The notes beneath the pieces were generated by a model. The model worked only from the letters and a program-made list of their open reading frames with translations, did not search any database and was not told where the DNA came from. This document shows positions 34,291 to 46,148 of a stretch of DNA of 64,000 nucleotides, piece after piece. The DNA lies in the NCBI GenBank assembly GCA_009760855.2, contig WPIO01000021.1, positions 2,182,501 through 2,246,500 on the forward strand, given 5' to 3'. How positions within the stretch are numbered: position 1 is the first letter of the stretch; the number at the start of each line of letters is the position of its first letter. Made by a program: the position numbers and the translations under genes. Source of the stretch: Cristatella mucedo. Its lineage: Eukaryota > Bryozoa > Phylactolaemata > Cristatellidae.

Positions 34291-36957
34291 CGTTGGACTC
34301 GTCTCGTAATACCCGCATGCTTCCACTTTCGTTAAGTTCTTCGAGCTGCACCGTGGTCTCTGAATGAATTCTGTTAATCTAGTTACAGTCGGTTGTTGCG
34401 GGCCATCTCATGAATGTAGACCCCTACTACTGGTGAGACACTCCGTTTCCTTTTGCTATCACGAATCACCTGATGTAACATGCCAACTTGGCGCTAATTG
34501 CTCATCTAGCCAGTTTGATTGTCGCCCAACGGTAGCCTTCTTTCCGTAGGTTTTAGCGGGGCGAAAGTCAAGAGGCCACCAGTATCTAACGGCAGCGAGA
34601 TAGTAAGCACTAGTCAGTCTGGTGACTAGTCTGGTGACGCTTGGCCGCTGAGAAGGTGCGTCAGCCATGCAGTGCCGGTATTTAAAATCGCGGCATAGCG
34701 GCTCCCGCGTCAGGACAGGACTATGCCGAAAAACATCACTCATAACGATACTTTTCCTTGCTGATGGCGGAGAGGATGACCTTAATCAAAAGGAGATGCC
34801 GTGACACGGAAGCACATTGGATCGGCCAGATTATGCGTATCATTAGCGATTCTCGAATTACGACTATTATCCTGCTATGTTACAGTCAATGGTTAGCCAG
34901 CGTATAAACCGGAGTCATGTGACGTAAGCAGTATGTCGAGCTGTAAGTGCCTTGGTCCAGCGGTAGTAGGGCCCGTTCAGTGGTTGCTCTGGGCGCCGTA
35001 CGAGATTTACGGCGTGCCCTGGCTGGAGATGGACGCCTGTAGGCCGTGGAGTTCTCGATTTGACGCCTCTAAGCTTTGGATAAGAGCATCTTATCTTAAG
35101 CTACGGACGCTCGTCATTACTACTGTGTGCCGCTGATGTCGCCATTCCTGCGTGCGTAAGCAAGTACAAGCACCTACAAGTCGCTAGCCGTGCTTGAAAG
35201 ATCAGGATTTCGCTGGTATTCGTCTCGCGTCGGTAAGCGATAGCATCGCAACGAGTGCTGTATTGTGGCCAAGTTCTGGCCGGACGTGGAAGCCGCTACA
35301 TAGCCTTTGTAATAGTATTTTAGGCGCTGTCAGCTGAACAGGAAGTGGCACGTGCGCCTGCGCGGCCCCAACGTATGGTGGTACACAGAGGCAGGCTGGT
35401 CGATTTATGGCTTCGCGAGCGTGTGGGAAAACAGCTGTTTCTGTTCGCAAATGGTTGAAGCTTATAGATCTTCTAAAGTGCCTTCTACGAAAAGTCCTTT
35501 CACAAGCACGCTGCGTTCGAAGTCACCTGAATACCGACGGTGGGCGCTCAGGCATGAACGAAACGCTTTGCGGCAGGTGCCCGAGCGAGCGATTGTCGCT
35601 GACGCAAGTTGCCGGTCTGAATAGTAGTCCAGAGAGCCGGCAGCTGGCGCGTCGAATCGTTTACCGTCGAAAGGCGCCTCTCGCGTCGCCGGCTCTGACG
35701 CTGTGCACGTGCAAGCGAAGAAAGAGGGCTCGGTTCGAAGACCATTTGCATTTATAGGCGAGCAATAACAGGTAGCCCTGCGCCTTCGTGCGCGCTCGTC
35801 CAGGGACGGCGTCGATTTTCTGCCAATATTTGTTCACGTGTGCAGCATTCTTTGCAAGCTGAGTAGTGGCAAGCCGAGTACGCGTAATTCCGCAGCGAGC
35901 TCGGCTGCACTCGTGGCTTAGCAGGACGGTTCACTAGGGTCGAGGAGTTTGGCGATCGGTAGCTCTGTGACCCGCCGTCGGAAGCACGAAGCGGCACTTT
36001 CGCGTGCCACGCATCGCATCGCCAGTCGATCCGGTGCGACGAGAGATCGGCCCTTGCCTTATGAGCAAAGGTGCTGACGCAGAGTACTGCTATACGGCAT
36101 TCACTTGAGCTTGCGGACAAGCCAGGGGGCTGCAGGAGGGACAGCTGTCACCCCACTGCTTTGGTAGGTAGGAGGCGAGCCTGACGCCCGGTCGGGCGGC
36201 CAGCGGCCGCTCTTGTGCGGCCGCTGGCCCCTGGGTGCTTGGCCAAGCTGCACGACACCCGGCTGGTCTCAGTCCATATGACGGCGGTGCAAAAAAACTG
36301 TCTACACTATACACCAACGCTGCCACCGGTGGCGGCCGCACTCGTTCTGCGGCCACATGCTCAAAACTCATTCTACAGCTGATGAAATATCACAAAATGG
36401 CCTACCCGACTGGCCAAGATTGCAGCGTTATTTCGGCCAATTTTTGATCGCCGCAGGCGCTGGGGTCCCCCAAATCTTCCTAACAGCTGGACTACACCCC
36501 CTAGGCTCTCCTGTGCTTCCCAGTTCGCTCCGATCCTGGCTTCGCCTCTGACTGGCGCGTAAGCGAAGTAAAGAATGTTGAGTTTTCCTTTTGCCACCTT
36601 ACCTTCCTTGTCAATCGATTACGATTTCGGGCAATTCGAGAGTGGGGGCTCACACCAGCTCAGCGAGCCAAGCAATCGACGACTGGACAATATCGCTGAA
36701 CTCCTGGCCGTCCAATTTCTATGATTGAATTCTCTTGCGGTAGCACGAACTTAACTGTTGGAGAAGTTGATGCCACCGAAATACGCTTAGCCAGGATAGT
36801 TTAAGGAGACGGTCAGGCCATGAACTTCTCGTAGAGAAAGGCCGTCGTAGCCCGCCCGTACCACGCCCCTTCAGGCCGGTCCAAGACCAGTGACTGGGGC
36901 TTCTTGCTGGCCCCCTTACCTGCGCCAATAAGCACGAGTATTCACGTGTACACGTCT
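34291..36957. other. Moderately CpG-rich region, no gene identified
   Basis: Overlapping frames of up to 122 codons on both strands, without motifs, from about 35.2 to 36.6 kb. It contains a perfect 13-bp-arm palindrome at 36198-36229 and a second smaller GGCCGC hairpin near 36335-36355. Could include a promoter, but nothing decisive is visible. Confidence 0.4.
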
Positions 36958-37625
36958 CTCCTGTCTATAGCTCCACAAAGCCATAACAGAATAAGTGGGT
37001 GCTGCGCTGTAGAGTTTTCCATAGCTCGCTCAAAGCCTAAGCTGCTTCCCGTGCGAATGCGCTCATCAAGAGACTCCGCCTCAAGAACGGTTGAAAACAA
37101 AAACTGTTGAAAGCAGCTGAAACAAGGAAACAGCGAGAAGCATCGCTGAGTAGGAAGGAGAGTCGAGGAAGTGAGCGGTGTGGCGATAGCACGACGCGTC
37201 TACTGTGTGAAGGATGATCTAGAGTTGGCAACATAGAGAGAAGATGTCGCTGCATAGCCTGCATACGAATTGTGGGCCCGATTTGTGAAGCGAAGGCCCT
37301 TCACCACAAAAGGTTTTGCCGCCAACGGCCTGTGAGAACAAGAATAAGAGGAGCTCATTTATTGTTCGCAGAGAGCCAGAGGACACGAGGAGGCTGACAT
37401 TCAGGTATATTTGAAAGAGCCCAGACATGATTTGTGAGTCAGAGTAAGGAGCTTTGTTCCGTATCCAGCGATAAGTTAAAATCTATAACAGCCCAGTCAC
37501 ACCTTTTAACTACACGAGTGCGTCGGCTCCACAGTCAAGCTTGGGAAAATCCATTTCTTTGTCAGTAAATTTAAGGAAATTCGCCGATATCAAGGATCGA
37601 ATGTCTGCAGATTCTGCTGCTTCGT
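36958..37625 (-). mobile_element. LINE family 2, decayed 3' portion (copy B)
   Basis: Starts with AGCTCCACAAAGCCATAACA and GAGTTTTCCATAGCTCGCTC, matching the tail side of copy A. Near 37615-37545 the minus strand reads ADIRSLISANFLKF, equivalent to the MSENFLKLNDDKTEL segment of copy A. No frame is intact. Confidence 0.7.
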
Positions 37626-38143
37626 CCGACGATAACCATGATCCAGACCAGACATGACCGGGTGTTGTACCGTTTATTTATTTGTATACTTTTACGTTTA
37701 TTTGATCTGTTTATTCTTGGCACAGCCAGAGGCCAGTTGGCAACTGAACGCAGGTTCGAAGAGGCTTAAGGCAAATCCTTCCGGCAGGACCACGTCGTTG
37801 ACGATGGCACTACGACTGCCATCAATGATATAATCCCATTCAAAAAACACGAGGATACCTTTCGGAGGGCCAGAGACGGCTAGATCATGAATTTTTCTGG
37901 CATGGCCAACGATCTCCTGGCAAAGGAGACCGGCAGCCATACTTGTATTCGTCGTCAGCGAGCTCTGTTCCTGGAACCCAGCGAACAAGCACTGCCTCCA
38001 CGTGCCAGGCACGCAGCAAAGGTTTCGCAAAGCACTTTCGAAAGTTCCTTCTTCTTCGGCCCCGTTGCACATATTGGCAGTGCAGTGCTACCGGGTGGGA
38101 GGAATTCTTCTAGGAGCAGGTAGACCTTGCCGTCATCCGGCAC
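37626..38143 (-). other. Unrecognised open frames, possible coding remnant
   Basis: A 124-codon frame (38072-37698) contains LAVSGPPKGILVFFEWDYII and ends in a TAA close to AATAAA-like sequence (GAATAAACAG; CAAATAAACG). An overlapping frame (38143-37955) starts MPDDGKVYLLLEEFLPPGST. The two overlap in different frames, so at most one is real. I do not recognise either. They could be a fragment of a decayed gene or transposon ORF, or chance. Confidence 0.25.
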
Positions 38144-39950
38144 GCCTTCGTTCCACCCTTGGAGGAAGAGCTCCCGACAGCCGCGTTTACGAAAGATTTA
38201 CTTACATCGTCACTAAAAGTTCATTTATTTTGTCCAGGAGTCTCGCCAGTTATGGGTCCCGGCGGTCATTACACGTAAACCTCTCTGCCTGCCCATCGGA
38301 ATTACCGAGCGCGTTCATTACCGTCCTCAATTTCCAGGGCACCGGGGGAAACACTCGGAATGACTGCCCCGAGACAGCACCGCCTATTGGCAGGCCCACG
38401 GGCTTGCTAGGATAAAAACAGTCCTCGACAGCTGGCTCTGGCCAGTCGCCGGCTGCCAAGCCGAGATGTGCGCCACCAGCTGCATGTGTGCTCTGCTGCG
38501 ACCGTATAGCTTCGAGGAGTGACTAGCCAAGGCCACTTGGTTGGTCATACCCCGTATGGCTGGCCGAACCGTCCAGATTACTTTTATCTGCGAGCATATT
38601 CGTTGTGGCGGAAGTCGGGTTATCTTCTCCCATTTCAGTGTTTAATCTAAAAGTAGCGCAGGCCTTGGCCTATACTCTGCTAATAAGATCAAAGAGATAG
38701 CATCTCTGCTGCTACCTGGGTGCAAAGTCCTGGTGAATAATAAATCCGTTTGCTTTGATTCCTAATGACCTAAAAAGTCCTTAAAAAAGTCCTGAGCTTA
38801 CATGTCTCGACGCCTACATCTAGAGTATTGCTGGATTCGAACGTGAGCTCATTCGCTTCTTGTCACTATCTCGTGCGATTCTTATACCCCAAATGGACAT
38901 CTGATATGCCGCTTTTTTCGTTGGTGCTGAGCTGCGGTGTCTCTTCTAAAGAGATACTGAAATTGGGTGCTTAAACCTCAATTTCAGCTGCTATGCCTGT
39001 AAGCACATTTGAGCTTAATGCATGAAGTGAATACATTGGAATCCCTTCAGGATTTTCAAAGAGCTATGAAATCCTAGTGCAAAATCGTAGAGCTAGAAAT
39101 ATATAAAAATACTTCGTGCCGTCATCAAGAGTTGAACCCGGGACCTCCGAAACTAAGAGGCAAAGTGGAGGCACATTCAGTAAGAATGGTTAAGTTGATA
39201 TTTTCTGAGGCACACCAGTAATATGCTTCACTGACGCCCGAGAAACTGTGGCGTCAAAAGGGGTCAACGAATTTGTTTGCCGATTCAAGACACTCCAAGT
39301 AATAATTAACCGCCACGAGCCAGATTAGTTGTACTTTCCCATGCCACCAGCGTTGTGCTTTCGCAAGCCACCAGTGATAGCCCTAATGCATCTTGCTATG
39401 TACTGGCAATGCCTTTGTGAAGCGCCTTTGTAAACTGAATGTATCTTCTCTAGGCGGTCGGATGAAGTGCTGGATGTTAACATCCTTCAAAGGACACAAA
39501 ACTAATTATACACTAGCGATCTATGCTCGAAACATCAAGTGATGTGCTCTAATTGATTCGCTCTCGTTATGTTGTCGCAACTGTTCTTCAATACTGCTCA
39601 AAGTACCTCATGGGCGCACTATTTCTTAGATGTGCAGTCTATACATATACAGTGTTTTACCGGTGCTTGCCAAATTTGCAACACATAGCATATAATGTCC
39701 ATTTGAAGAATCTCTCCTTAGTTCTTCGTGTAAAATTTCAGTTTGCTAATCCAGACTCAGAGTGCCATTGTGCGTCAAAAGCGAACGCTTTCATTCATGT
39801 ATTAGCCGTTAACTAGACGATAACTGCCTATCACATTGCACCAAGCTTGGCATTAATAAATGTCAATAATCAATTGCAGACTGGAAACCCTTATAATAAG
39901 CTAGGTTTCTTTGTTTGTTACCAAGTCTGTCACTGTCACTGACATTACGC
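38144..39950. other. No gene recognised; one tRNA-like segment
   Basis: Includes a short inverted repeat (CTGAAATTG...CAATTTCAG) near 38957-38989. A minus-strand segment at about 39105-39175 has CCGGGTTCAACTC, a B-box-like word of a tRNA-derived SINE. Other frames lack motifs. Confidence 0.4.
39105..39178 (-). mobile_element. tRNA-derived SINE-like fragment (third type)
   Basis: Minus strand: GTGCCTCCACTTTGCCTC, AGTTTCGGAGGTCCCGGGTT and CAACTC. It has an anticodon-arm and T-arm-like layout with a B-box match but no recognisable A box. Its head differs from SINE A and B. Confidence 0.35.
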
Positions 39951-39956
39951 TTACAT

Positions 39957-40274
39957 CCCGACTTGCGTCAGAACATCCCCTGACGTGACCATATTAAAAA
40001 AGAACTTAAAAAAACGCCTATTTAGGACAGCATTTAGTGGGTCCCTGTGATTCGTCCTTCATGTGCTCATGCATGCTGACACTGTGCATGCTGCCACTAA
40101 CCACACTTGCATGCTGACCCTGTGCATGTCACCCCTAATAATTTTATTCATTTTGTTTGTTTATCAAGCATGATATTACTCACCATTCAACCGCGTTTTC
40201 CTTTGCAGCAAATGTAAAGCATCTAGAAAGAGATTGAGTTCTCTGAGGGCGATTTATCAAGTGCATTATTATTA
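39957..40274 (+). mobile_element. LINE family 1 3' end with a probable 6-bp target duplication
   Basis: Starts CCCGACTTGCGTCAGAACAT inside the C-terminal codons and runs through the 3' UTR to GAGTTCTCTGAGGGCGATTT, ATCAAGTGC and (ATT)n. TTACAT precedes it (39951-39956) and follows the tail (40275-40280), consistent with a short target-site duplication. Confidence 0.82.
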
Positions 40275-40280
40275 TTACAT

Positions 40281-42179
40281 AATGTCCTCTGGGAGAGATT
40301 TATAGTACTACTACGACACTATAGCACTAATGAGTGTCATGCCAAGACAGGGAGTTGTATTATTTGCTAATTTGCATATGTAACTGTAATATACGCTCTA
40401 ATAGTTGCAATAGAGCCTTGCTGCGCCTGCGTTTGGTAACCAATGGACATTTATGCATAGAATCTGCCTATGCTTCAACAAGAGGCCTACAATATAGTTA
40501 CAATAAGTAAATCCTTCAGACGACTCACTAACGAAATAGTAATTGTTTTAGCAACACTTAATTAATTCAGAAACCCACCGATCCCGCTGTCGTAATAGAA
40601 GTAATATTAATACTGGCCTGCTTTTCACCAAAATTATTATTGCTACCGATGAGTGCTATGTGTGAAACCTCTGTACATCGAACATTTAAGCCTCGTGCAA
40701 CCAGTGCATGCAAAAGCATTATTTTTTTCGCGAGCAGCGTCACTCGCCACACGACCGAACGAACAGAGCAGCTGTTTATTACAGACAGCAGGAAGCTCTA
40801 CCAGTCGTCATGCTGGCTGATGCTGAGGCCCGATAGGTAAAAATAAAAAGAGCGAAAGTAGGTGCGCTGTTCTCGTGCTGAAGTTTCTGCTGGAAGAGCA
40901 AAGTGTCCAAGCATGTCCGGCAGCGCCCAGCATCGTCTGCACAGGGGAAGTCACGTGAACGCGTGGCTTACTTCCCACAGTCTCTCATAGGTAGGCTAGT
41001 CGTTGCCTTTAATGGCCTATCACTGGCGTGCAGCTTCCCAGAAAAGACCCTAGCTGTCCGAGGTGACCGTACAGAAAGAAGAGTCAAGTAGGGAGCTGGG
41101 CTAGTTTGATGCGCACAGCCTCGTTCCAAGGATGCTTGGGCAATTCTGCAATGTCGTGCAGTCTCTTCTTTCGTTGGGCGCTACACGACTGTTTCCATTT
41201 GTTTTCTTCTCCGCGGAATTCCATGTAGTCGTTCGGCATAGCCGAATGGTCGCAGAATGACATGAGATCGTTGAAAAACGAATGAACCTCGCGAGTGGTA
41301 GGTAGTAGCACGATCGGTGCCCGGCGAACTCGGATCCACAGCGGTCATAGGAATTGAGCTGTCAGTCCAGGTGCTTTCTTTAGCGCTTATTGAGTGGCAG
41401 GTAGCCACGTGGGGGATCTCACACCTCACTGCGCACGCCTAAAGACTTATTCTTAACGCTTGGAAGCGAAATTGCCCGCCGGCGGTAGGGGAGCTCGTGG
41501 CTTAAATAGCAACGATAGAGCTCTGATAACATAATTGCAAAGATTTCATCGGGCTCTTACCCTGCAAGGACGACATCTCCGACAGTAAGATTTAATAATT
41601 TTCGCTACCTGTCGCAGGCCTTTGAGCTGGAACAGTGTACGCGCAGAGGTCACAGATCCGTCGGGCACGCAAATGTAGGCGGTAATTGTTCAAGTGCCTA
41701 GAAATGCAGTTCAGGATATGCTACAACGACCAATGTCACCCTATTACCAAGGCTGAAGTCATTTGCGTTTCTAAGGCATGGGCAATTTTTTCGAAAGCTC
41801 AGGTGACTCTACATTTTTTAAGCAAGTCATCTTTTATAGGAGAGTCGAACCAGATGGGTGGTGCTATAGGCGTAACCACGGCAGACGGTTCATGTGCTTT
41901 GTCTCGACAGATGTTTGTCTCGATCGGTCAATGGATACACTCGTCATCGAAGGCCTTACGCACGCGGCCTCAGCGAGAGTCACCACCGCATATTTAACTA
42001 TATTCTCGGCCATGGGACAAAGCGATGCCGAAGATAGCACCAGCTCCTAAGCTTTAGATATTGCGCCTAGCAAAGATAGCATGCTAAGAGCAGTCTCATC
42101 GACCAAGATCCCGACGGCGTGGCCTGTATCGGCGTAAACCGGGCATTTTTTGCCAGCCAAACAAATGTCCCATATGTTT
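40281..42179. other. No gene or named repeat recognised
   Basis: Frames of 90-103 codons at 41686-42050 overlap in two phases without motifs. Nothing supported. Confidence 0.45.
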
Positions 42180-42297
42180 GACCCGGAGGTTAGGTGCTCG
42201 CTTTAGGTGCCTAGGTCATAGGCTCGAGTCGTGCGGGATATGCGAAGCGCCTGGGTAGAGATTAATATCTCTTACAGCGGTATACAAATAAATCATA
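42180..42297 (+). mobile_element. SINE family B
   Basis: Head GACCCGGAGGTTAGGTGCTC (A-box side), ATAGGCTCGAGTCGT (B-box side), then the LINE-like tail AAGCGCCTGGGTAGAGATTA, ATATCTCTTACAGCGGTATA and CAAATAAATC. The tail stem AGAGAT/ATCTCT is perfectly paired in this copy. Confidence 0.75.
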
Positions 42298-43554
42298 CTG
42301 CTAATCAGGCGTAGAGGGCACAGCAGCAAATATCAAGGGCACAACGAGTGTCTTCAAAGCCTGTGTTTTGGATAACCAAATTTGTGCTTTGCACAAACGC
42401 ACCGTCAAAGCTACGGTCTTGACAAGAATTTCCGACGCACAGATAGCTTACATTGGGTATTGGCCTCAGAAGCCGAAAAAGGACTCGCGGCTGTAGCAAA
42501 TATGCTCTCTGGTGGACACCCGCCGATTTTCTCTCAGCTAATTAAATGATGATAGCTGAACATCTCTTATCCTAGACGAGGCTTAGTAGCATTGGCTTGC
42601 ATTGCGATTAATCCACGATCTCCTTCTCATTGCGCACCCTCTGAACCATGTGAATGCAGTCTGTGTGCATACAAACCCCACGCGCTGCGTGGCGATGCGT
42701 ACTCGCTTTGTCCTTTTTTCATTTTCCAGAACTTCAGCACCTGGATGACTATCGGTAATTCCACGTCATTATAAACTCTCTGTTATTTACTCGGACGGTA
42801 ACCAGATTAGTCCGGTGGTTTCTGCCGTTCTAGCTCGAAGATTTTTTATTCCGGTCTTCGCAACATACATTCTAGAGAACCATCGTTAACATGATACTGG
42901 GAAGCGTGAGATTTGGAGATGGTCGGCCCGCCGTCCAACGTCTGCAGCGACGCAGCTCGCTTGCGCAAATGCTGAATTACGCTTCGCCTGGCCAGCGTTG
43001 GGGACGGTGTGCTTGCGCGAGGCAAGTTGAGCCTAACCTTGGCGGCGGCGGTACGAGCTTTGTCAACTTTCGCGCGCCTGAAAACATTTTACGCCCAAAC
43101 GCAGCGACAAGTTGCTTCTGTTATTCACCGAAATGTCAGAGATTGTCTCTCTCGCGCTAGCGGCTATGAGAAACCAGCGGAGCTTTTTCGCGCTCGAGCC
43201 CCAACCGGCCGCCGCCGACTACCTCTCACAACGGTTTGCCACTGGGCCCGTTCGCATTAGGCCTTGACACATCCGGCGAGTGAAATCTGAGGACTCGTGA
43301 CGTATTCTTCCAGGGCCGCCTTAAATAGGAAACGTGGATTGCTCATTTCGATGCAGCTTCTCTCGAAAAGCACTCAATACCAGAGTCGGCACGAGGTCCG
43401 AGACTGGAAGGCATTATGGCTTCTCCAGCAGCCGAATCCGACGGTTTGAGTGGCGCGCGTGGCTGCCGGGTGGCCTTCGGCGAAAAGCTGAAGACTAGCG
43501 AACGCTGGTCCGCAGACTTCCGGATTCTTAGGTTAGCCGCGATGCGACCCTTGA
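42298..43554. other. CpG-rich in its second half, no gene identified
   Basis: 42890-43560 is GC-rich with overlapping frames (for example 42891-43260 in two phases) but no motif. A first exon or promoter is possible but unproven. Confidence 0.4.
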
Positions 43555-43727
43555 GCCGTGACGGCACACTAGGTAAGGCGGTTGCTTTCGTGACCTAGGT
43601 CCCGAGGTCGTAGGTTCGATTCCTGCGGTGGGCGATCCTTTATCGCCACTGCAAACGGTGGTGATAGCCGTAAAAGCTCTTCTGTCGCTATACAAAAACA
43701 GGCTGTTTAATCAGCTGGGATTTATTT
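43555..43727 (+). mobile_element. SINE family A, well preserved
   Basis: GCCGTGACGGCACACTAGG head, GTAGGTTCGATTCC (the best B box in the window) near 43610-43622, body with ATAGCCGTAAAAGCTCTTCT and tail CGCTATACAAAAACAGGC, then TTTAATCAGCTGG. Confidence 0.88.
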
Positions 43728-43737
43728 ATCTGCACCA

Positions 43738-44000
43738 GCTCGTCAAGCAGCGTATCTACACCTGCCTATTCCTAGGTTCTTCCTAATTAAGCTTTTCTAA
43801 CCGCACCACCGCTCTTCTGACTCCATTTGAACAGCTGCACACTACTCTTATTAGCTTTGCATCCTGTTAAGAGTGTGCAATCAGTTTGTAGGCTCTCTGT
43901 AAGCCTGGAACTCACCACCGACTGACGTTCGCGATACCTCTTGACTTGACTGCATTCAAATTAAGCTCCAAACCCACGCGCCCATCATCGGCTCTTTAAA
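43738..44000 (+). pseudogene. Decayed LINE family 1 C-terminal remnant between two SINEs
   Basis: AGCCTGGAACTCACCACCGA near 43897 corresponds to KAWNSLPT, and ACTTGACTGCATTCAAATTA to DLATFKK in better copies. Everything else is scrambled. Confidence 0.55.
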
Positions 44001-44005
44001 TACAT

Positions 44006-44174
44006 AAATCCTAGCTGATTAAACAGGCTTTTTTGTATAGCGACAGAAGAGCCTTTACGGCTATCACCACCGCTTGCAGTGGCGATGAAGAATCGCCCAC
44101 CGCAGGAATCGAACCAACGACCTCGGGACCGAGGTCGTGAAAGCAACCGCCTTACCTAGTGTGCCGTCACGGCT
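44006..44174 (-). mobile_element. SINE family A, well preserved, inverted relative to the copy at 43555
   Basis: Plus-strand order: ATCCTAGCTGATTAAACAGG, TTTTTTGTATAGCGACAGAA, CCGCAGGAATCGAACCAACG (inverse B box), CCTTACCTAGTGTGCCGTCA. Confidence 0.88.
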
Positions 44175-44234
44175 CTTTCCACATGGAGTGCCTTACGTGT
44201 TTATGCATGCTGAAATTGGGCATGTCATGACTCG

Positions 44235-44530
44235 CCATATCATTATAATTGTTATTGGAAGTTTTTTGTATAGTCACGTAAGAGAAATAAATCTTAAAAC
44301 CAGGTGCTTTACAACTCGCCGCAAGAGATGCAGTATCCAGGAGTTGATGATAAGCATGGTAGCATGGTTAGACGAGCATGCAAAAGCTCACGAGTAGCAT
44401 GCGAAAGACATAGCTTGCAGAAGCACTGAACAACACATTCGGAGCCGCTGGTTCGTTGGAACCCTGGTTACCAACATCCTCTGAACCGTGCACAGGTAAG
44501 CAGGCAAGGCACATGAGAAAAGTGCCCAAA
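44235..44530 (-). mobile_element. LINE-related repeat family 3 (copy 1)
   Basis: Shares GAAACCCTGGTTACyAACAT-type and AAGTTTTTTrTATAG-type words, in order and spacing, with 52555-52840. On the minus strand the end reads GTAAAGCACCTGG then TTCTCTTACGTGACTATACA, resembling the family-1 tail, with CTAACCATGCT upstream like the family-1 3' UTR. No coding part is visible. Confidence 0.65.
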
Positions 44531-45590
44531 ACAGATTTAGTTCTCAAAGTCGTCTAAGCGTATTTTCAGTCCAAACAAGTACTACATATTGGTACGCATA
44601 AGAAACGTAAGTATAAACTGCAGATACAGGTATACACTTTTTACTTAAGCGGCTGTATTTGTGCGTATTGTGGTGTGCTTATATTAGCGTGTATGTGTGT
44701 GTGTGCGCGCGTGTGTGTGCGCGTGCGTGCGCGTGTGTGTGTGCGTGCGTGCGTGTGTGTGTGTGTGTGCAAGTATGTGTGTACGCGTGTGTGTGTGTGT
44801 CTGTGAGTGTGCGTGCGCGTATGTGCGTGCGTTTGGCTATGGCGTAGGTCAATGAGTGCGAGTCTATCACTCCCGCGAAACGCGCGGGCGGTGAGGAAAA
44901 GGCGGCGAACGCTCGAAGCTTTGGCATCATATAAGACGATCGATGGGCAAGTGACGGCGTATCGCGCGCGCAGGAGCGGTAACTTCGCAGCACGGAGCCA
45001 CTGGAAGCCGTCTGCCGTGAGGTTGAACAAAGAAAAAAAGAGAACTTCACACCTAGCAGGGGAACGAGAGCTCGACACCTCCGGGTTACCGGTCCAGTGC
45101 TCTACCGATGGATCTATCGAGACTGCTTTCCGTTCAAAAGGGCAACGCAGGCCTCTGCAGCCTCGACTTCAAATTTCCACACATCTGCTCGAATAGAATC
45201 GGGGTGCAGTGCGGGAATGAATGTGCTGTAAATAGCATCTATGAAGCATATTTTTCTACGTAGATGTATGCGCTGCGTGCGTGCGATATAGTCTGTAGGC
45301 ACGCTTCCGCGATCGTCGTTTTCGTCACGTCTAGACAATTGGCAATTGGCTCTTCGCCTCCGACTCGAAAGACGGACGAGACATATTCTTTCAGCTTCCG
45401 TCAGCCTAACCGAGCCCCTGGAGTTTTTCCAGCACCAAATAAACCGGACAGTCGCTCTGCTAATAGTGAACTTAGGTCCTGCATTTTTCGGCACAGTGGG
45501 ATGCAAACCTGCATACGCATACAGTATGTGTGTACCCGTGTAATTCTTCAGTTTCTCAAACTTGAATCTAGTAATGGCCCACGACTCCGG
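44531..45590. other. No gene recognised; contains a GT microsatellite and a tRNA-like remnant
   Basis: After the imperfect (GT)n at 44690-44835, the minus strand at about 45122-45040 reads GGTAGAGCACTGGACCGGTA and ACCCGGAGG, which looks like the D-arm and anticodon region of a tRNA. No acceptable T-arm follows, so it is not called a tRNA gene. Frames of 130-154 codons at 45114-45728 lack motifs. Confidence 0.4.
44690..44835. repeat. Imperfect (GT)n/(GCGT)n microsatellite
   Basis: Alternating GTGTGT and GCGTGC words. The cysteine/valine and histidine/threonine frames on the two strands are repeat products. Confidence 0.95.
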
Positions 45591-46016
45591 TGCAACGTTC
45601 GGCGGCGATCCGCATTGGCTCCGCCAATCGTAATTGCCGCAACGGAGCTGCCGAAATTCGGCAGCCGGAATCGGGCAGCGCTGTGGGGGCGGACGTGGTG
45701 GCGGACAGTCGCTGGCCGGCAGTGCTAGGAGCTTGAAATGAGCTGCACGCGCCGCCGCCGCCGCGATTGCGCGGCGGCGGCGCGTGGTTGGAGCGGGTGC
45801 AGTACCGCGCGAGAATGGGCGATAGTCGGGCTCAAGCGGCGGCGGGGCCGTGCGGTCGATGTGGGGTATAGAGCACTCGCCGCGGCTTCGCTATCGATTC
45901 GCGGCAAGCTTGCGACGTCGAGTGGGCGCGCACGCGCTGAAGCTTGGCTCTTTGAGCTTCGCCCATTACGGAAGTAGCCGCCGCACGCCATCTCCGCCAC
46001 CGAAGGCCTGCCGCTC
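45591..46016. promoter_or_regulatory. CpG-rich block with a strong GC palindrome
   Basis: Contains the perfect inverted repeat 45746-45761/45771-45786 (CACGCGCCGCCGCCGC and its complement, 9-nt spacer). Frames at 45725-46123 minus and 45738-45977 plus overlap and have no motif. Confidence 0.4.
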
Positions 46017-46018
46017 TG

Positions 46019-46148
46019 GTTAGGCCCAGTAGTTAAGGTGCTCACCTCGACCAAGGTCGGGTCGAGGTCGTGGGCTCGAGCGGGCGACGTGGCAAATGTG
46101 AAGCGCCTAAATAGATATTGCATTCTCTTACGGTGCTATACAAATGAG
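46019..46148 (+). mobile_element. SINE family B
   Basis: GTTAGGCCCAGTAGTTAAGG (A-box side), GTCGTGGGCTCGAG (B-box side), then AATGTGAAGCGCCTAAATAG, TTCTCTTACGGTGCTATACA and AATGAGTT, running straight into (TA)n. Confidence 0.8.

Noticed and set aside
45040..45122. tRNA gene on the minus strand (GGTAGAGCACTGGACCGGTA)
   Set aside because: The D-arm and anticodon region look tRNA-like but the T-arm and acceptor pairing are not there. Probably a tRNA-derived repeat remnant.
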